In this document: piece by piece, positions 36,200-47,476 of the stretch
Layout: each line of letters opens with the position of its first letter
Numbering within the stretch: the stretch's first letter is position 1
Source of the DNA: Bradyrhizobium sp. ORS 278
Lineage (GTDB): Bacteria > Pseudomonadota > Alphaproteobacteria > Rhizobiales > Xanthobacteraceae
Length of the DNA: 64,000 bases
Direction of reading: 5' to 3'
NCBI RefSeq assembly: GCF_000026145.1
Contig: NC_009445.1
Span: forward strand, 4,278,001 to 4,342,000
Translations under genes and position numbers: made by a program
The notes under the pieces: generated by a model
Database searches by the model: none
Told to the model about the DNA's origin: nothing
What the model saw: only the letters and a program-made list of their open reading frames with translations

Positions 36200-38503
36200 T
36201 TAGTCGTCTCCGCCCTGCTCCGTCTCCGGCGGTGTCGCATCCTGCGCTCGCGGTCCCGGCGTGCGCGGAGTCAACGTGGTCTCGAACTCCCCGGCCTCAG
36301 CGGGCGCCGGCCACCACGGGCGGTCGGTGCCGTCGGCCCGCACGGGCACGACGGCGAATCCCTTGTCGCGCGCGACCAGCATCAACGCGCCCTGCTGCTG
36401 CAGGCGCGGGCGGTCGACGACAGCGGCCGCGCAGGATGATGGCGCGGCGCGCGCCGTCACCACCAGCGCCGCACGGGCGCAATCATCGGCGAGCGCATCC
36501 GCGCGCAGGGTGAGCGCAACGAGGCGGCCATCGGCCAGCGCCAGGACGCAGCCCGAATCGTCGCAGGACACGCCATGGCCGAGCGAGGAATCGGCCGGCA
36601 GCCGCGCATCGGCATCGGCGGCGAGCCACTCGCGGGTGACGAACACGTCCTTGCCGTTGCGCATCACATGCAGAAGCCCGTCGCGGCCGCGCACCGCGAC
36701 CGCGCGGCCATCGCCGGAGACGAGAATGTCGGGCTGCGGCGTCGCGGCGGCCCATGCGGCCGCGATGGCGAGCACCGCCGCGCCGGACCAGCGCAGCGGC
36801 GTCCTGAGCAGGCCGATCAGGACGAGGCCGAAACTCGACACGATCAGCGGGCCGATGCCGAAGGCCGTGATGCGCCCGACCGCGCCCGGCAGCGCGGCGA
36901 CCCAGCGCGTCACGGCGATCATCCAGTCGATGCCCCAGCCCATCACGGTCCACCACAAGCCATCGAGCCCGAACGGCGCAAACAGCAGGCCGAGCAGCCC
37001 GGCGGGCATCACCACCGCCGAGACCACCGGCATCGCCGCGAGGTTGGCGAGCAGGCCGTAGGGCGTGATGCGATGAAAGTGGAATGCGGCATAGGGCGTG
37101 GTGGCGAGGCCGGCGATCAGCGAGGCCAGGAGCAGCATCGAGAGCTCGCGGCCGCCCCACAGCGCGACGCGCTGCGCGGTCGAGGAATCCGGCGTCGCGA
37201 ACAGTTTGGGCAGGCCGAACTGTACCAGCGCGACGAGGCCGAGGGTGGCCGCGAACGACATCTGAAAGCTCGGATGCACCAGCGCCTCCGGAGCGGCGAT
37301 CAGCACGATCATGGCGGCCACAGCGAGCGTGCGGAAGGTGACGGCGCGGCGGTCGACCATGACGGCGATGAGCACCACCGCCGTCATGAAGAAGGATCTC
37401 TGCGTCGCGACCTCGGCGCCCGACAGCAACAGATAGAACGCGGCGGCCGCCAAAGCCGCGGCGGCCGCCCATTTCTTGATCGGATGGCTGACGGTCAGGC
37501 CCGGGATCAGCGCGAGCAGCGCGCGCACGGCGAAGAACACGACGCCGGCGACGACGGCCATGTGATAACCGGAGATCGACAGCACATGGCCGAGGCCGGA
37601 GATGAACATCGCGTCGTTGACGTCGGGCGTGACGGCGTCGCGTCGGCCAGTCAGAAGCGCAGTCGCAATCGCGCGCTCGTCGCCCGCAAGGCGCGCGCGG
37701 ATGCGGGCGTCGATCACATCGCGCAGGTCCTGCATCGCCGCCGCATAGCGCAGGCCGACGCCGGCCGCCTGCGGCGGCGTCACGACGGTGATGGCGCCCA
37801 TCACGAAGCCGGAGGCGCCGATGCCCTGGAAGAACATGTCGCGGGCAAAGTCGTAGGACCCGGGACGCACCGGCGCGAGCGGCGGCAACAGGCGTGCCTT
37901 CAGCTGCACGAAGCTGCCGACATCGGGCGCGGCGCCCTTGCGCACCGCGAGCCGGACGCGCGCAAGAGCCACGCTGCTGCGCTGACTCTCCATTGACGTC
38001 ACGCGCAAAACGATGCGGTCGCTGCGCTCGCGGATATCGCGCGCCTCGACGAAGCCGGAGAGCGAGACGGAATACAGCGGTCGCGCCAGCAGCGGATGCG
38101 CCACCAGTGCCGTCTTCACGGTGGCGACGGCAAAGCCGGACGCCGTGGCTGCGATCATCACCGCCGCCGGAAACAACGGGTGCCGGCGCATGAGCACAGC
38201 GGCCGCGCCCAGCGCGAGCGCCAGGGCCACGCTCACCCACAGCAACGGCTCGTGATCGGCAGAGAAATACAGCGCGATGCCGGCGCCGAACGCGACGGGA
38301 ACCCAGGGCAGCAGCCGCCCTGCCCCGGCCTCGTCGCGCGCCCAGCTCTTAAGCCTGACACCAAGGGACGATCCGATGCCGGAGCCGATTGCGGGCCAGC
38401 CGCCGGCCAGCGCGCCGCGCGGCGGCCAGACCTCGGCCATCACGCCCGCGATCCCGTGACGCCACCCCGGCGGCTGCTCCGGCCCCGCCATCGCCCACAC
38501 CAC
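36200..38503 (-). CDS. comEC: ComEC/Rec2-family competence protein
   Basis: A 767-residue inner-membrane protein related to the ComEC DNA-uptake channel. An N-terminal hydrophobic region precedes a DUF4131-like domain. The multi-helix Competence domain follows (ALLTGRRDAVTPDVNDAMFISGLGHVLSISGYHMAVVAG, and later FVAPEALVHPSFQMSFAATL-like segments). The C-terminal portion aligns with the place of the metallo-beta-lactamase domain but has no HxHxDH motif, so the nuclease-like domain looks degenerate. It probably still passes single-stranded DNA across the membrane, but experimental support is absent. It is convergent with the hypothetical at 35588 and divergent from the small gene at 38635. Confidence 0.88.
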   Translation of the reverse strand: MVWAMAGPEQPPGWRHGIAGVMAEVWPPRGALAGGWPAIGSGIGSSLGVRLKSWARDEAGAGRLLPWVPVAFGAGIALYFSADHEPLLWVSVALALALGAAAVLMRRHPLFPAAVMIAATASGFAVATVKTALVAHPLLARPLYSVSLSGFVEARDIRERSDRIVLRVTSMESQRSSVALARVRLAVRKGAAPDVGSFVQLKARLLPPLAPVRPGSYDFARDMFFQGIGASGFVMGAITVVTPPQAAGVGLRYAAAMQDLRDVIDARIRARLAGDERAIATALLTGRRDAVTPDVNDAMFISGLGHVLSISGYHMAVVAGVVFFAVRALLALIPGLTVSHPIKKWAAAAALAAAAFYLLLSGAEVATQRSFFMTAVVLIAVMVDRRAVTFRTLAVAAMIVLIAAPEALVHPSFQMSFAATLGLVALVQFGLPKLFATPDSSTAQRVALWGGRELSMLLLASLIAGLATTPYAAFHFHRITPYGLLANLAAMPVVSAVVMPAGLLGLLFAPFGLDGLWWTVMGWGIDWMIAVTRWVAALPGAVGRITAFGIGPLIVSSFGLVLIGLLRTPLRWSGAAVLAIAAAWAAATPQPDILVSGDGRAVAVRGRDGLLHVMRNGKDVFVTREWLAADADARLPADSSLGHGVSCDDSGCVLALADGRLVALTLRADALADDCARAALVVTARAAPSSCAAAVVDRPRLQQQGALMLVARDKGFAVVPVRADGTDRPWWPAPAEAGEFETTLTPRTPGPRAQDATPPETEQGGDD

Positions 38504-38634
38504 CCGCTATCCGCACTGACCGTGGAGGCTACCTGAGGCTGCGCGGGCCCGCCTAGCAGAACGGAACGCGAATCCTGGCATTCTGCACACGCAGCTCCGC
38601 TGGAACTTTTCGCATTGCAAAGGATTATCGGGGT

Positions 38635-38847
38635 ATGGACGCCCACAACATTGACGACCCGCTCGCCGACCTGGCTCTCGAAAAGGCCATCCACCTGCGC
38701 TGGACGCTGCGGGATATCAAGGCGAACCGGCTCACCCTGTCACCCGTGTCGGATGACGATCTCGCGCTGCTGACCGAGCGCGGCCTCGTCGCGCTCAGCG
38801 ACGGCGTGCCGACGCTTACGGATGCCGGACAGGACGCGATCGGCTGA
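38635..38847 (+). CDS. Conserved small hypothetical protein
   Basis: A 70-residue acidic protein, MDAHNIDDPLADLALEKAIHLRWTLRDIKANRLTLSPV and so on. It has a helix-strand pattern and ends TDAGQDAIG, which looks like a short winged-helix or regulator-like domain. No family could be named. The position between comEC and glnS/gltX seems conserved in bradyrhizobia (from memory). It starts 131 bp from comEC's start on the opposite strand and is convergent with glnS, 16 bp from its stop. Confidence 0.6.
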   Translation: MDAHNIDDPLADLALEKAIHLRWTLRDIKANRLTLSPVSDDDLALLTERGLVALSDGVPTLTDAGQDAIG

Positions 38848-38863
38848 GGCCGGATCCGCCGGA

Positions 38864-40552
38864 CTACCCTTTCGCGACCTCCTTCGCGAAGGTGTCGCGC
38901 AGGCCGATGGTGCGGTTGAACACCAGCCTGTCGGGCGTCGAGTCCGGATCGCGCACGAAGTAGCCCTGGCGCTCGAACTGAACAGGCGCATCCGAATTGC
39001 TGGCGGCGATCGAAGGCTCGATGCGCGCGTCGGCCAGCACCTCCAGCGAGTCCGGATTGAGGTCGGCGGTGAAATCGGCCGCGTTCGGGCTTGGATTGGC
39101 GAACAGCTGGTTGTAGAGGCGGATCTCGGCAGTCAGCGACTGCGCGGCCGGCAGCCAGTGCATCGTCGCCTTGACCTTGCGTCCGTCCGGCGCGTTGCCG
39201 CCCTTGGTCTCGGGATCATAGGTGCAGCGCAGCTCGACGATCTCGCCGGCATCGTTCTTGATGACCTCGCGGCACTTGATGAAATACGCGTAGCGCAGGC
39301 GCACCTCATTGCCGGGCGACAGGCGGAAGAACTTCTTCGGCGGGTTCTCCATGAAGTCATCCTGCTCGATATAGAGCTCGCGGCCGAAGGCGATCTTGCG
39401 CGTGCCGGCGGAGGGATCATCGGGATGATTGATCGCCTCGAGCTCCTCGACCTGGCCTTCCGGATAGTTCTCGATCAAGACCTTCAAGGGACGCAGCACC
39501 GCCATGCGGCGCTGCGCCGTTCGGTTGAGCTCCTCGCGGATGCAGAATTCCAGCATGCCGACGTCGACGACGCTGTTGGCTTTTGCAATGCCGATGCGCT
39601 TGGTGAATTCGCGCACCGCCGCCGGCGGCACGCCACGCCGCTTCAGCCCGGCAATGGTCGGCATGCGCGGATCGTCCCAGCCGGAGACATGCCCGTCCTG
39701 CACCAGCCGCGTCAGCACGCGCTTCGACAGCAGCGTGTAGGTCAGGTTGAGGCGCGCGAACTCGTACTGGCGCGGATGCGACGGCACCGGCAGCTTGTCG
39801 AGCAGCCATTCGTACAGCGGCCGGTGATCCTCGAATTCGAGCGTGCAGATCGAATGCGTCACGCCCTCGATCGCGTCCGACTGACCGTGTGCATAGTCGT
39901 AGCTCGGATAGATCTTCCAGGTGTCGCCGGTGCGCGGATGGTGCGCGTGCAGGATCCGGTACAGCACGGGGTCGCGCAGATTGATGTTGCCGGCCGCCAT
40001 GTCGATCTTGGCGCGCAGCACGCGCGCGCCGTTCGGGAATTCACCGGCCTTCATGCGCCGGAACAGGTCGAGATTCTCCTCGACCGAACGATCGCGGAAC
40101 GGGCTGTTCTTGCCTGGCTCGGTCAAGGTGCCGCGCGACGCCCGGATCTCCTCCTGGGTCTGGTCGTCGACATAAGCGAGGCCGGCCTTGATCAGGCCCT
40201 CGGCCCAGTCGTAAAGCCGCTCGAAATAATCCGAGGCGTAGAACAGATTGTCGCCCCAGTCGTAGCCGAGCCAGCGCACGTCGGCCTGGATGGAATCGAT
40301 ATATTCCTGCTCTTCCTTGGTCGGATTGGTGTCGTCGAAGCGCAGATTGCAGCGGCCGCCGAACTCCCGGGCGATGCCGAAGTTGAGACCGATCGACTTG
40401 GCATGGCCGATATGCAGGTAGCCGTTCGGCTCCGGCGGGAACCGGGTGACGACGGTCTTGTGCCTGCCGCTGTCGAGATCGGCCTGGACGATGTCGCGGA
40501 TGAAGTCGCGCCCTGCCTCTGCCGTCGCTGCCGTGTCTGTCGTCGTGGTCAT
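38864..40552 (-). CDS. glnS: Glutamine--tRNA ligase
   Basis: Charges tRNA-Gln with glutamine. The 562-residue class Ib synthetase has the HIGH motif as [15 protein letters not shown] (HIGH at residues 47-50). The catalytic core includes [18 protein letters not shown] and [23 protein letters not shown]. The KMSKS-like motif is [11 protein letters not shown], and the C-terminal anticodon-binding beta barrels follow. ATG at 40552 is used. It is divergent from gltX with 136 bp between starts. Many alphaproteobacteria make Gln-tRNA with GatCAB instead, so a direct GlnRS here is notable. Confidence 0.97.
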   Translation of the reverse strand: MTTTTDTAATAEAGRDFIRDIVQADLDSGRHKTVVTRFPPEPNGYLHIGHAKSIGLNFGIAREFGGRCNLRFDDTNPTKEEQEYIDSIQADVRWLGYDWGDNLFYASDYFERLYDWAEGLIKAGLAYVDDQTQEEIRASRGTLTEPGKNSPFRDRSVEENLDLFRRMKAGEFPNGARVLRAKIDMAAGNINLRDPVLYRILHAHHPRTGDTWKIYPSYDYAHGQSDAIEGVTHSICTLEFEDHRPLYEWLLDKLPVPSHPRQYEFARLNLTYTLLSKRVLTRLVQDGHVSGWDDPRMPTIAGLKRRGVPPAAVREFTKRIGIAKANSVVDVGMLEFCIREELNRTAQRRMAVLRPLKVLIENYPEGQVEELEAINHPDDPSAGTRKIAFGRELYIEQDDFMENPPKKFFRLSPGNEVRLRYAYFIKCREVIKNDAGEIVELRCTYDPETKGGNAPDGRKVKATMHWLPAAQSLTAEIRLYNQLFANPSPNAADFTADLNPDSLEVLADARIEPSIAASNSDAPVQFERQGYFVRDPDSTPDRLVFNRTIGLRDTFAKEVAKG

Positions 40553-40688
40553 CAAGAATGTCCTGCTCCGGAATCTTCCAGCCTATCTGCCAAATCCGCC
40601 TCCCCCAAGGAAGGCTTTAGTTATGCAATAGGCCTGCTATACACCCCCCGCCCTTTACAGCCCCTGCCTGGATTTCGTGCTGCCGCCC

Positions 40689-42125
40689 ATGACCTCATCG
40701 ACCACCTCATCGATCGTCACGCGCTTTGCCCCCTCCCCGACCGGCTTTCTCCACATCGGAGGCGCCCGGACGGCCCTGTTCAACTGGCTTTATGCGCGCG
40801 GCCGGGGCGGCAAGATGCTGCTCCGGATCGAGGATACCGACCGCGAGCGCTCGACGACCGCGGCGATCGACGCCATCCTTGATGGGCTGAAATGGCTCGA
40901 GCTCGATTGGGACGGCGAGGTCATCTATCAATATAGCCGCGCGGCGCGGCATCGCGAGGTCGCCGAGCAGTTGCTCGCGACCGGCATGGCGTATCGCTGT
41001 TATGCCACCGCCGAGGAGCTGGTCGCCATGCGCGAGAAGGCGCGCGCCGAGGGCCGTACACGCCTGTACGACGGCATGTGGCGCGACCGCGATCCCAAGG
41101 AGGCGCCCGAGGGCGTGAAGCCGACCATCCGCCTGCGCGCGCCGCTGACCGGCGAGACCATGGTCGAGGACCAGGTGCAGGGCCGCGTGGTCTGGCAGAA
41201 CGAGAACCTCGACGACCTTGTGCTGCTGCGAGGCGATGGCAATCCGACCTACATGCTGGCGGTGGTCGTCGACGACCACGACATGGGCGTCACCCACGTC
41301 ATCCGCGGTGACGATCATTTGATCAACGCCGCGCGCCAGAAGCAGATCTACGATGCGCTGGGCTGGACGGTGCCGTCGATGTCGCACATCCCGTTGATTC
41401 ACGGGCCTGACGGCTCGAAGCTGTCGAAGCGTCACGGCGCGCTCGGCGTCGATGCGTACCGCGCGATGGGATATTTGCCGTCCGCGCTGCGCAATTATCT
41501 GGTGCGGCTCGGCTGGAGCCATGGCGATCAGGAGATCTTCTCGACCGAGGAGATGATCAAAGCCTTTGACCTGCCGGCGATCGGCCGCTCGGCGGCGCGT
41601 TTCGATTTCGCCAAGCTCGAGAACCTCAACGGCCATTACATCCGCCACAGCGACGATGCCGAACTGGTACGCCAGTTCGAGGATGTGCTGAACTACGTGC
41701 CAAACGGCGCGGCTCTGAAGGCCAAGCTGAATGATGCCACCCGCGCGCAGCTTACGCAGGCGATGCCGAGCCTCAAGGAGCGCGCCAAGACGCTGCTCGA
41801 GCTGATCGACGGCGCCGCCTTCATCTTCGCCGATCGGCCGCTGCCGATCGACGCCAAGGCGGCCGCCCTGCTGACACCGGAGAGCCGCGCTTTGATCGGC
41901 CGGCTGCACGCGGCACTTTCCGCCGTCGAGCCCTGGAGTGGGCCGGCCACCGAGGCCGCGCTGCGTGCGTTTGCCGAGGCCAACAATCTCAAGCTGGGCG
42001 CAGTGGCCCAGCCGCTGCGCGCCGCGCTGACCGGGCGCACGACCTCGCCCGGCATTTTCGACGTCCTGGCCATTTTGGGACGTGATGAATCCCTGGGCCG
42101 CCTGAAGGACCAGGCCATCGCATAA
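40689..42125 (+). CDS. gltX: Glutamate--tRNA ligase
   Basis: Charges tRNA-Glu. The 478-residue class Ib enzyme has the HIGH motif as [15 protein letters not shown] (residues 14-28) and the KMSKS motif as [14 protein letters not shown]. The internal segment [24 protein letters not shown] is typical of the family. ATG at 40689 is preferred over an in-frame GTG at 40677. gltA follows after 332 bp, the order usual in the group. Confidence 0.97.
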   Translation: MTSSTTSSIVTRFAPSPTGFLHIGGARTALFNWLYARGRGGKMLLRIEDTDRERSTTAAIDAILDGLKWLELDWDGEVIYQYSRAARHREVAEQLLATGMAYRCYATAEELVAMREKARAEGRTRLYDGMWRDRDPKEAPEGVKPTIRLRAPLTGETMVEDQVQGRVVWQNENLDDLVLLRGDGNPTYMLAVVVDDHDMGVTHVIRGDDHLINAARQKQIYDALGWTVPSMSHIPLIHGPDGSKLSKRHGALGVDAYRAMGYLPSALRNYLVRLGWSHGDQEIFSTEEMIKAFDLPAIGRSAARFDFAKLENLNGHYIRHSDDAELVRQFEDVLNYVPNGAALKAKLNDATRAQLTQAMPSLKERAKTLLELIDGAAFIFADRPLPIDAKAAALLTPESRALIGRLHAALSAVEPWSGPATEAALRAFAEANNLKLGAVAQPLRAALTGRTTSPGIFDVLAILGRDESLGRLKDQAIA

Positions 42126-42457
42126 GGTCTCATTAACCGCCATCTTGCAGCGCACATGGCAATACGGTACGCATTTGTGCGGCACGAATTGGTGTCCCGG
42201 GCTTTGACAATCGTCACACGGTGCGGCGGGCTCGTTTGCTGATGTGAAACCCGAAGGACACTAGTAAGTATAAGATTCCAGTACGGTTTCGGATTTGACC
42301 TTCGCTTAAGATGTTCACGGCAACAGTGCCGCGGACCACGCTGACGGCAAAGTCAGAGCCACCGCACTAGATAAGGTCCACCCGCCCTGCGATCTCTCGC
42401 ACATGACAAGGGCCGAAGCCTAACGATCACGCCTAACGATCTCATCGGGGACTAACG
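42126..42457 (+). other. Intergenic region upstream of gltA
   Basis: A 332-bp leader and promoter region before citrate synthase. It holds an AT-rich patch AGTAAGTATAAGATT (about 42264-42278) that may contain a -10 element, and a short CCTAACGAT duplication just before the start (42420s and 42430s). The long distance from this patch to the gltA ATG suggests a leader of roughly 180 bases. No known riboswitch was recognised. Confidence 0.35.
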
Positions 42458-43762
<1,305 letters not shown>

Positions 43763-43785
43763 TCGCGGCGAAGCGATCAATGATG

Positions 43786-43821
43786 AAAGGCCCGTTCAGC
43801 ACGCTGAACGGGCCTTTTTTC
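43786..43821 (+). terminator. Rho-independent terminator of gltA
   Basis: AAAGGCCCGTTCAG pairs with CTGAACGGGCCTTT around a short CACG-type loop, directly followed by a T run (TTTTTTC). A 14-bp near-perfect stem with the T-tract on the plus strand makes this a strong intrinsic terminator. Confidence 0.93.
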
Positions 43822-43864
43822 TTTGCGCTGGCATGTCGGTCATCTCAGATCGGATGCGACTTAG

Positions 43865-44110
43865 GCCGTCGCGTAGTCCGGGTGAGCGCAGCGACACCCG
43901 GGGTCTCAAGCGGCAGCCGTGATGAACCCGGATGTCGCTACGCTCATCCGGCCACGATCTTGAGCCGCGAGGCGCCGTCGGGTGGGCAAAGCGGCGCCGC
44001 AAGGCGGCAGTGTGCCCACCGTCGGAGCCGAACAGCGAGATGGTGGGCCCGGCGCCGCAACGAATGTTCGTGGGGCAAAGAGCACGGCAGCGCCTTTGCC
44101 CACCCTACGC
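43865..44110. repeat. Intergenic palindromic repeats between gltA and lpxB
   Basis: Two families are visible. First, a GTAGTCCGGGTGAGCGCAGCG unit (about 43871-43891) with an inverse CGCTACGCTCATCCGG near 43937-43952; a related unit occurs near 30385-30405. Second, GGTGGGCAAAGCGGCGCCGC (43980s) with an inverse GCAGCGCCTTTGCCCACC near 44087-44104. The stretch carries no gene and separates two convergent transcription units. Confidence 0.6.
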
Positions 44111-44119
44111 TCCGTGTGA

Positions 44120-45316
44120 TCAGGCCGGTTCGTGTCGGCCGCCGCGCATTGTCGCGAGCACGATGTCGGCCGCGCGGACACTTGGTGAATCCGCACCGGT
44201 GGCCATGATGTCATCGAGACCATTAAAGGCTTCGACCTGCCGCATGCGGATCGGGCCGTCGTTCAAAAGATCGACCAGCACGGGGGCGAGATTGTCGGCC
44301 GTGCAGGCTTCCTGCAGGAATTCCGGGATGACGTTGTCGCCGATCACGAGATTGGCGAGAATGACAGACTGCACCTTGATGAGACGGCGCAGGATGAAGG
44401 CTTCGACATCGCCGACGCGATAGGCGGTCACCATCGGCACGCCCGACAGCGCCAGCTCGAGCGTCACCGTGCCGGACTTGGCGAGCGCGGCGCGGGCACT
44501 GCGAAAGGCGGCACGCTTCTCGGCGTCCCCCATGATGATAGCGGGCTTCACCGGCCAGCTCGCAACCCCTGCCCTGACCGCGGCTTCCAGATGCGGCGTG
44601 GTCGGCAGCACCGCCTCGAACACAACGCCTTGCGCCTGCAGCCGCGCCAGCGTCTCGCCGAACACCGCGATGTGGCGCGCGACCTCGCTGCGGCGGCTGC
44701 CGGGCAGCACCAGCAGAACCGGCGGCTTGGCATCGCGGCGCGCCTGCTCGGCCGTGTCGGGCCGCAACGTCGCAAGCTGCTCCGTGAGGGGATGGCCGAC
44801 ATAGGTGCAGGGCGGACCACCGAGCCTGCGATACGCGTCGGGCTCAAAGGGCAACAGGCCGAGCACGTGATCGAGATAGCCGCGCATCACGCGCGCGCGG
44901 CCGGGACGCCAGGCCCACACCGTCGGCGCTGCGTAGTTGACGATCGGGATCGTCGCGTCGCGCGCGTGAACGCGCTTCGCCACGCGCTGGGTGAAATCGG
45001 GGCTGTCGATGATCACGAGCACGTCGGGCTGCGCCGCCACGACCGCATCCACGGTGCGCCGGATCAGTCCGAGAATCTTTGGCAGCTGCTTGATCACCGC
45101 GGTGAAGCCGACGATCGAGAGCTCCTCGATCGGAAACAGCGAGACGAGACCCTCGCCGATCATGCCGCGGCCGCCGACGCCGGAGAATACGACGCCGTCA
45201 CCGAGGCGCTGGCGGAGCGCTTTCATCAGCGGGGCGCCGAGGCGATCACCCGACTCTTCGGTGGCGACGAGGCAGATCCTGCGGACGACCGGGCTGGCGG
45301 ACGGCTGCGGCGTCAC
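44120..45316 (-). CDS. lpxB: Lipid-A-disaccharide synthase
   Basis: Joins UDP-2,3-diacylglucosamine and lipid X to form the lipid A disaccharide; peripheral inner membrane protein. The 398-residue GT19-family protein has CLVATEESGDRLGAPLMKAL, FSGVGGRGMIGEGL, VLVIIDSPDFTQRVAKRV, YAAPTVWAWRPGRARVM and LLVLPGSRRSEVARHI. The GTG start overlaps the lpxI stop as GTGA. It is the last gene of the long rpsB-lpxB run, and repeats lie beyond its stop. Confidence 0.96.
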   Translation of the reverse strand: MTPQPSASPVVRRICLVATEESGDRLGAPLMKALRQRLGDGVVFSGVGGRGMIGEGLVSLFPIEELSIVGFTAVIKQLPKILGLIRRTVDAVVAAQPDVLVIIDSPDFTQRVAKRVHARDATIPIVNYAAPTVWAWRPGRARVMRGYLDHVLGLLPFEPDAYRRLGGPPCTYVGHPLTEQLATLRPDTAEQARRDAKPPVLLVLPGSRRSEVARHIAVFGETLARLQAQGVVFEAVLPTTPHLEAAVRAGVASWPVKPAIIMGDAEKRAAFRSARAALAKSGTVTLELALSGVPMVTAYRVGDVEAFILRRLIKVQSVILANLVIGDNVIPEFLQEACTADNLAPVLVDLLNDGPIRMRQVEAFNGLDDIMATGADSPSVRAADIVLATMRGGRHEPA

Positions 45317-46170
45317 GCCGTCACGCCCGTGATGAACACGCCGGCGCGGTCGGCGGCGGTCACGGTCTCCTGCGGATCGGCGAGCAGCGTGTACGCAGAG
45401 GCCACGGCGACGCCTGCAAGACCTGCCGCCGACAGCCCCTGGACGGTGCGCGGGCCGATGGTCGGCAGATCGTAGCGGAGATCCTGGCCGGCCTTCGGCG
45501 CCTTCACCAGCACGCCCCGTCCGACGGCCGAGCGGATGCGGCGGTCGGCGCGCAGGCGCGCCACGCGCGCCAGCAGGCCGTCCGTGCCCTCGATGTCTTC
45601 CAGGGCGACGACGTGACCGTCGATAACGACCACGGCCTGCCCGACGTCGAATGGCGCCATCGCGCGCAGCACGGACATTCCCTTGGCGATGTCGCCGGTG
45701 ACCAGATCGGTCGGCCGGCTTCGGGTCAGAGGCCCCTCGGGCACGAGCAAATTGGGCGCGACGTCCTTGACGCCGATCATGTGGAAGCCGTGCCGCTCGA
45801 AGATGCGGCCGACGCCGGACAGCAGATGATCATCGCCGCCACGAAACGCGGACCAGATGTAGGGCAGCTCGCGCAGCGTGCCCCAGTCGAAGCGGATCTC
45901 CGAAACCGCGGGACGCACGAGATTGCCGATGAACATCAGGTCGCGCACGCCCTCGGCCTTCAGCAGCTTCAGAGCATTGCCGAGCTGGCCGAGGCCGATC
46001 CAGTGATGGCGGAAGCGCGCCAGCGGCTTTGGATCGCAGATGCCCTTCAAGGCAAACAGCACCGGAGTCTGGCCGCGCGCAACGATGGCGTCAGCGACCG
46101 CGAACGGCAGCACGCCGCCGGCGGCAATCAGGCCGACAGGCGCCGTGGTCTCGCTGTCCGGCCCACCCAT
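45313..46170 (-). CDS. lpxI: UDP-2,3-diacylglucosamine pyrophosphatase LpxI
   Basis: Hydrolyses UDP-2,3-diacylglucosamine to lipid X. LpxI is the alphaproteobacterial replacement for LpxH. The 285-residue protein has VGLIAAGGVLPFAVADAI at the N-terminus, MFIGNLVRPAVSEIRFDWGT, and the C-terminal DLPTIGPRTVQGLSAAGLAGVAV, all conserved in the family. ATG at 46170 with GAGGCC upstream is chosen; the frame opens further to 46218, overlapping lpxA. It lies between lpxA and lpxB, coupled to lpxB. Confidence 0.93.
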   Translation of the reverse strand: MGGPDSETTAPVGLIAAGGVLPFAVADAIVARGQTPVLFALKGICDPKPLARFRHHWIGLGQLGNALKLLKAEGVRDLMFIGNLVRPAVSEIRFDWGTLRELPYIWSAFRGGDDHLLSGVGRIFERHGFHMIGVKDVAPNLLVPEGPLTRSRPTDLVTGDIAKGMSVLRAMAPFDVGQAVVVIDGHVVALEDIEGTDGLLARVARLRADRRIRSAVGRGVLVKAPKAGQDLRYDLPTIGPRTVQGLSAAGLAGVAVASAYTLLADPQETVTAADRAGVFITGVTA

Positions 46171-46175
46171 GACGA

Positions 46176-46988
46176 TCAGGCCTCGGCGGGCGCCGATCTG
46201 CCGATCTCCGGCAGACACAGCGCGCGGTGGCGGCCGCCTTCGATAAAGGCGAGGATTTCGTCGATGGCCGGATCGTCACCGGCCATCGGGCGCACGGCCG
46301 CGAGGCGATCGGCGAACACGCCGGGGCCGTGGAACAGCTTCTGATAGAAGGCGCGAACGGTCGCGAGCCGCTCGCGGGTGAACTTGCGGCGCTTCATTCC
46401 GATCACGTTGAGGCCTTCGAGCGCGGCGTACTGGCCGTTGACGAGACCATAGGGGATGACGTCACCGCGCACGCCGCAGACGCCGCCGACCATCACGCCA
46501 TGCCCGATCCGGGTGAACTGATGCACGGCGGAGAGCCCGCCGATGTAGACGGCATCGCCGACCTCCACATGGCCGCCAAGCGTCGCCGAGGTTGCGAAGA
46601 TCACGTTGTTGCCGACGACGCAATCATGGGCGACGTGGGCGTTGTTCATGAAGAACCCGCCATTGCCGACCTTGGTCAGGCCGCCGCCCTTGGTGGTGCC
46701 GATGTTCATCGTCACGCCCTCGCGGAAGGTGCAGCCGGAGCCGATCTCGAGCCGGTGCGGCTCGCCGCGATAACTGAGGTCCTGCGGGGCGCCGCCGAGC
46801 ACGACGAAGGGCGAGATCACATTGTCGTCGCCGATCGTGGTGTGACCCATGATCTGGACGTGGCTGATCAGCTTGCAGTTCGCGCCGATCACGACGTTCG
46901 GGCCGATGATGCAATAGGGACCGATCACGGTGCCCTCGCCGATCACGGCGCCGGCCTCGACACGGGCGGTGGGATCAATCTTGCTCAT
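46176..46988 (-). CDS. lpxA: Acyl-ACP--UDP-N-acetylglucosamine O-acyltransferase
   Basis: First step of lipid A synthesis, transferring 3-hydroxyacyl from ACP to UDP-GlcNAc. The 270-residue left-handed beta helix shows hexapeptide repeats from the start (GAVIGEGTVIGPYCIIGPNVVIGANCKL and on), the catalytic His in NNAHVAHDCVVGNN, and a helical C-terminal domain after GLNVIGMKRRKFTRE. It lies between fabZ and lpxI, 29 bp after fabZ. Confidence 0.97.
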   Translation of the reverse strand: MSKIDPTARVEAGAVIGEGTVIGPYCIIGPNVVIGANCKLISHVQIMGHTTIGDDNVISPFVVLGGAPQDLSYRGEPHRLEIGSGCTFREGVTMNIGTTKGGGLTKVGNGGFFMNNAHVAHDCVVGNNVIFATSATLGGHVEVGDAVYIGGLSAVHQFTRIGHGVMVGGVCGVRGDVIPYGLVNGQYAALEGLNVIGMKRRKFTRERLATVRAFYQKLFHGPGVFADRLAAVRPMAGDDPAIDEILAFIEGGRHRALCLPEIGRSAPAEA

Positions 46989-47017
46989 CTCAACGCAACC
47001 AACTCTTTTTCAGCACG

Positions 47018-47476
47018 TCAGTCGGTCAGCATCGCGCCGACATCGGCCTCGGCGACGACCACGCCGTCGACCTTAGCATCGCCGTGGAACCACCACATCG
47101 TCTTGCGGCGGCCGATCGAGCGCATGTGGTACTCGATGGTCTGGCCCGGCAGCACCGGCTTGCGGAACTTGCACTTGTCGATGGTCAGGAAATACACCGC
47201 GCGCGGCTTTTCCGTGCCCTCGACCGATTTGATGCCGATGACGCCTGCTGTCTGCGCCATGCCCTCGATCATCAGCACACCCGGATAGACCGGCCGTTCC
47301 GGGAAATGGCCCTGGAAGCACGGCTCATTGAACGAGACGTTCTTGACGCCGATGCCGCTGTAATCGGCCCGGATGTTCTTCACGCGGTCGATCAGGAGAA
47401 ACGGGTTGCGGTGCGGCAGCGTCTTCAGAATCTCGTTGATGTCGATGTCCGCAAACTTGATGGGTGACTCCTCCAT
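47018..47476 (-). CDS. fabZ: 3-hydroxyacyl-ACP dehydratase FabZ
   Basis: Dehydrates 3-hydroxyacyl-ACP in fatty acid elongation. The 152-residue hot-dog fold has [13 protein letters not shown], the catalytic His in [14 protein letters not shown], and the catalytic Glu in [12 protein letters not shown]. The start overlaps the lpxD stop (TGATG), giving translational coupling. Its place between lpxD and lpxA balances fatty acid and lipid A synthesis, as in many Gram-negatives. Confidence 0.97.
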   Translation of the reverse strand: MEESPIKFADIDINEILKTLPHRNPFLLIDRVKNIRADYSGIGVKNVSFNEPCFQGHFPERPVYPGVLMIEGMAQTAGVIGIKSVEGTEKPRAVYFLTIDKCKFRKPVLPGQTIEYHMRSIGRRKTMWWFHGDAKVDGVVVAEADVGAMLTD

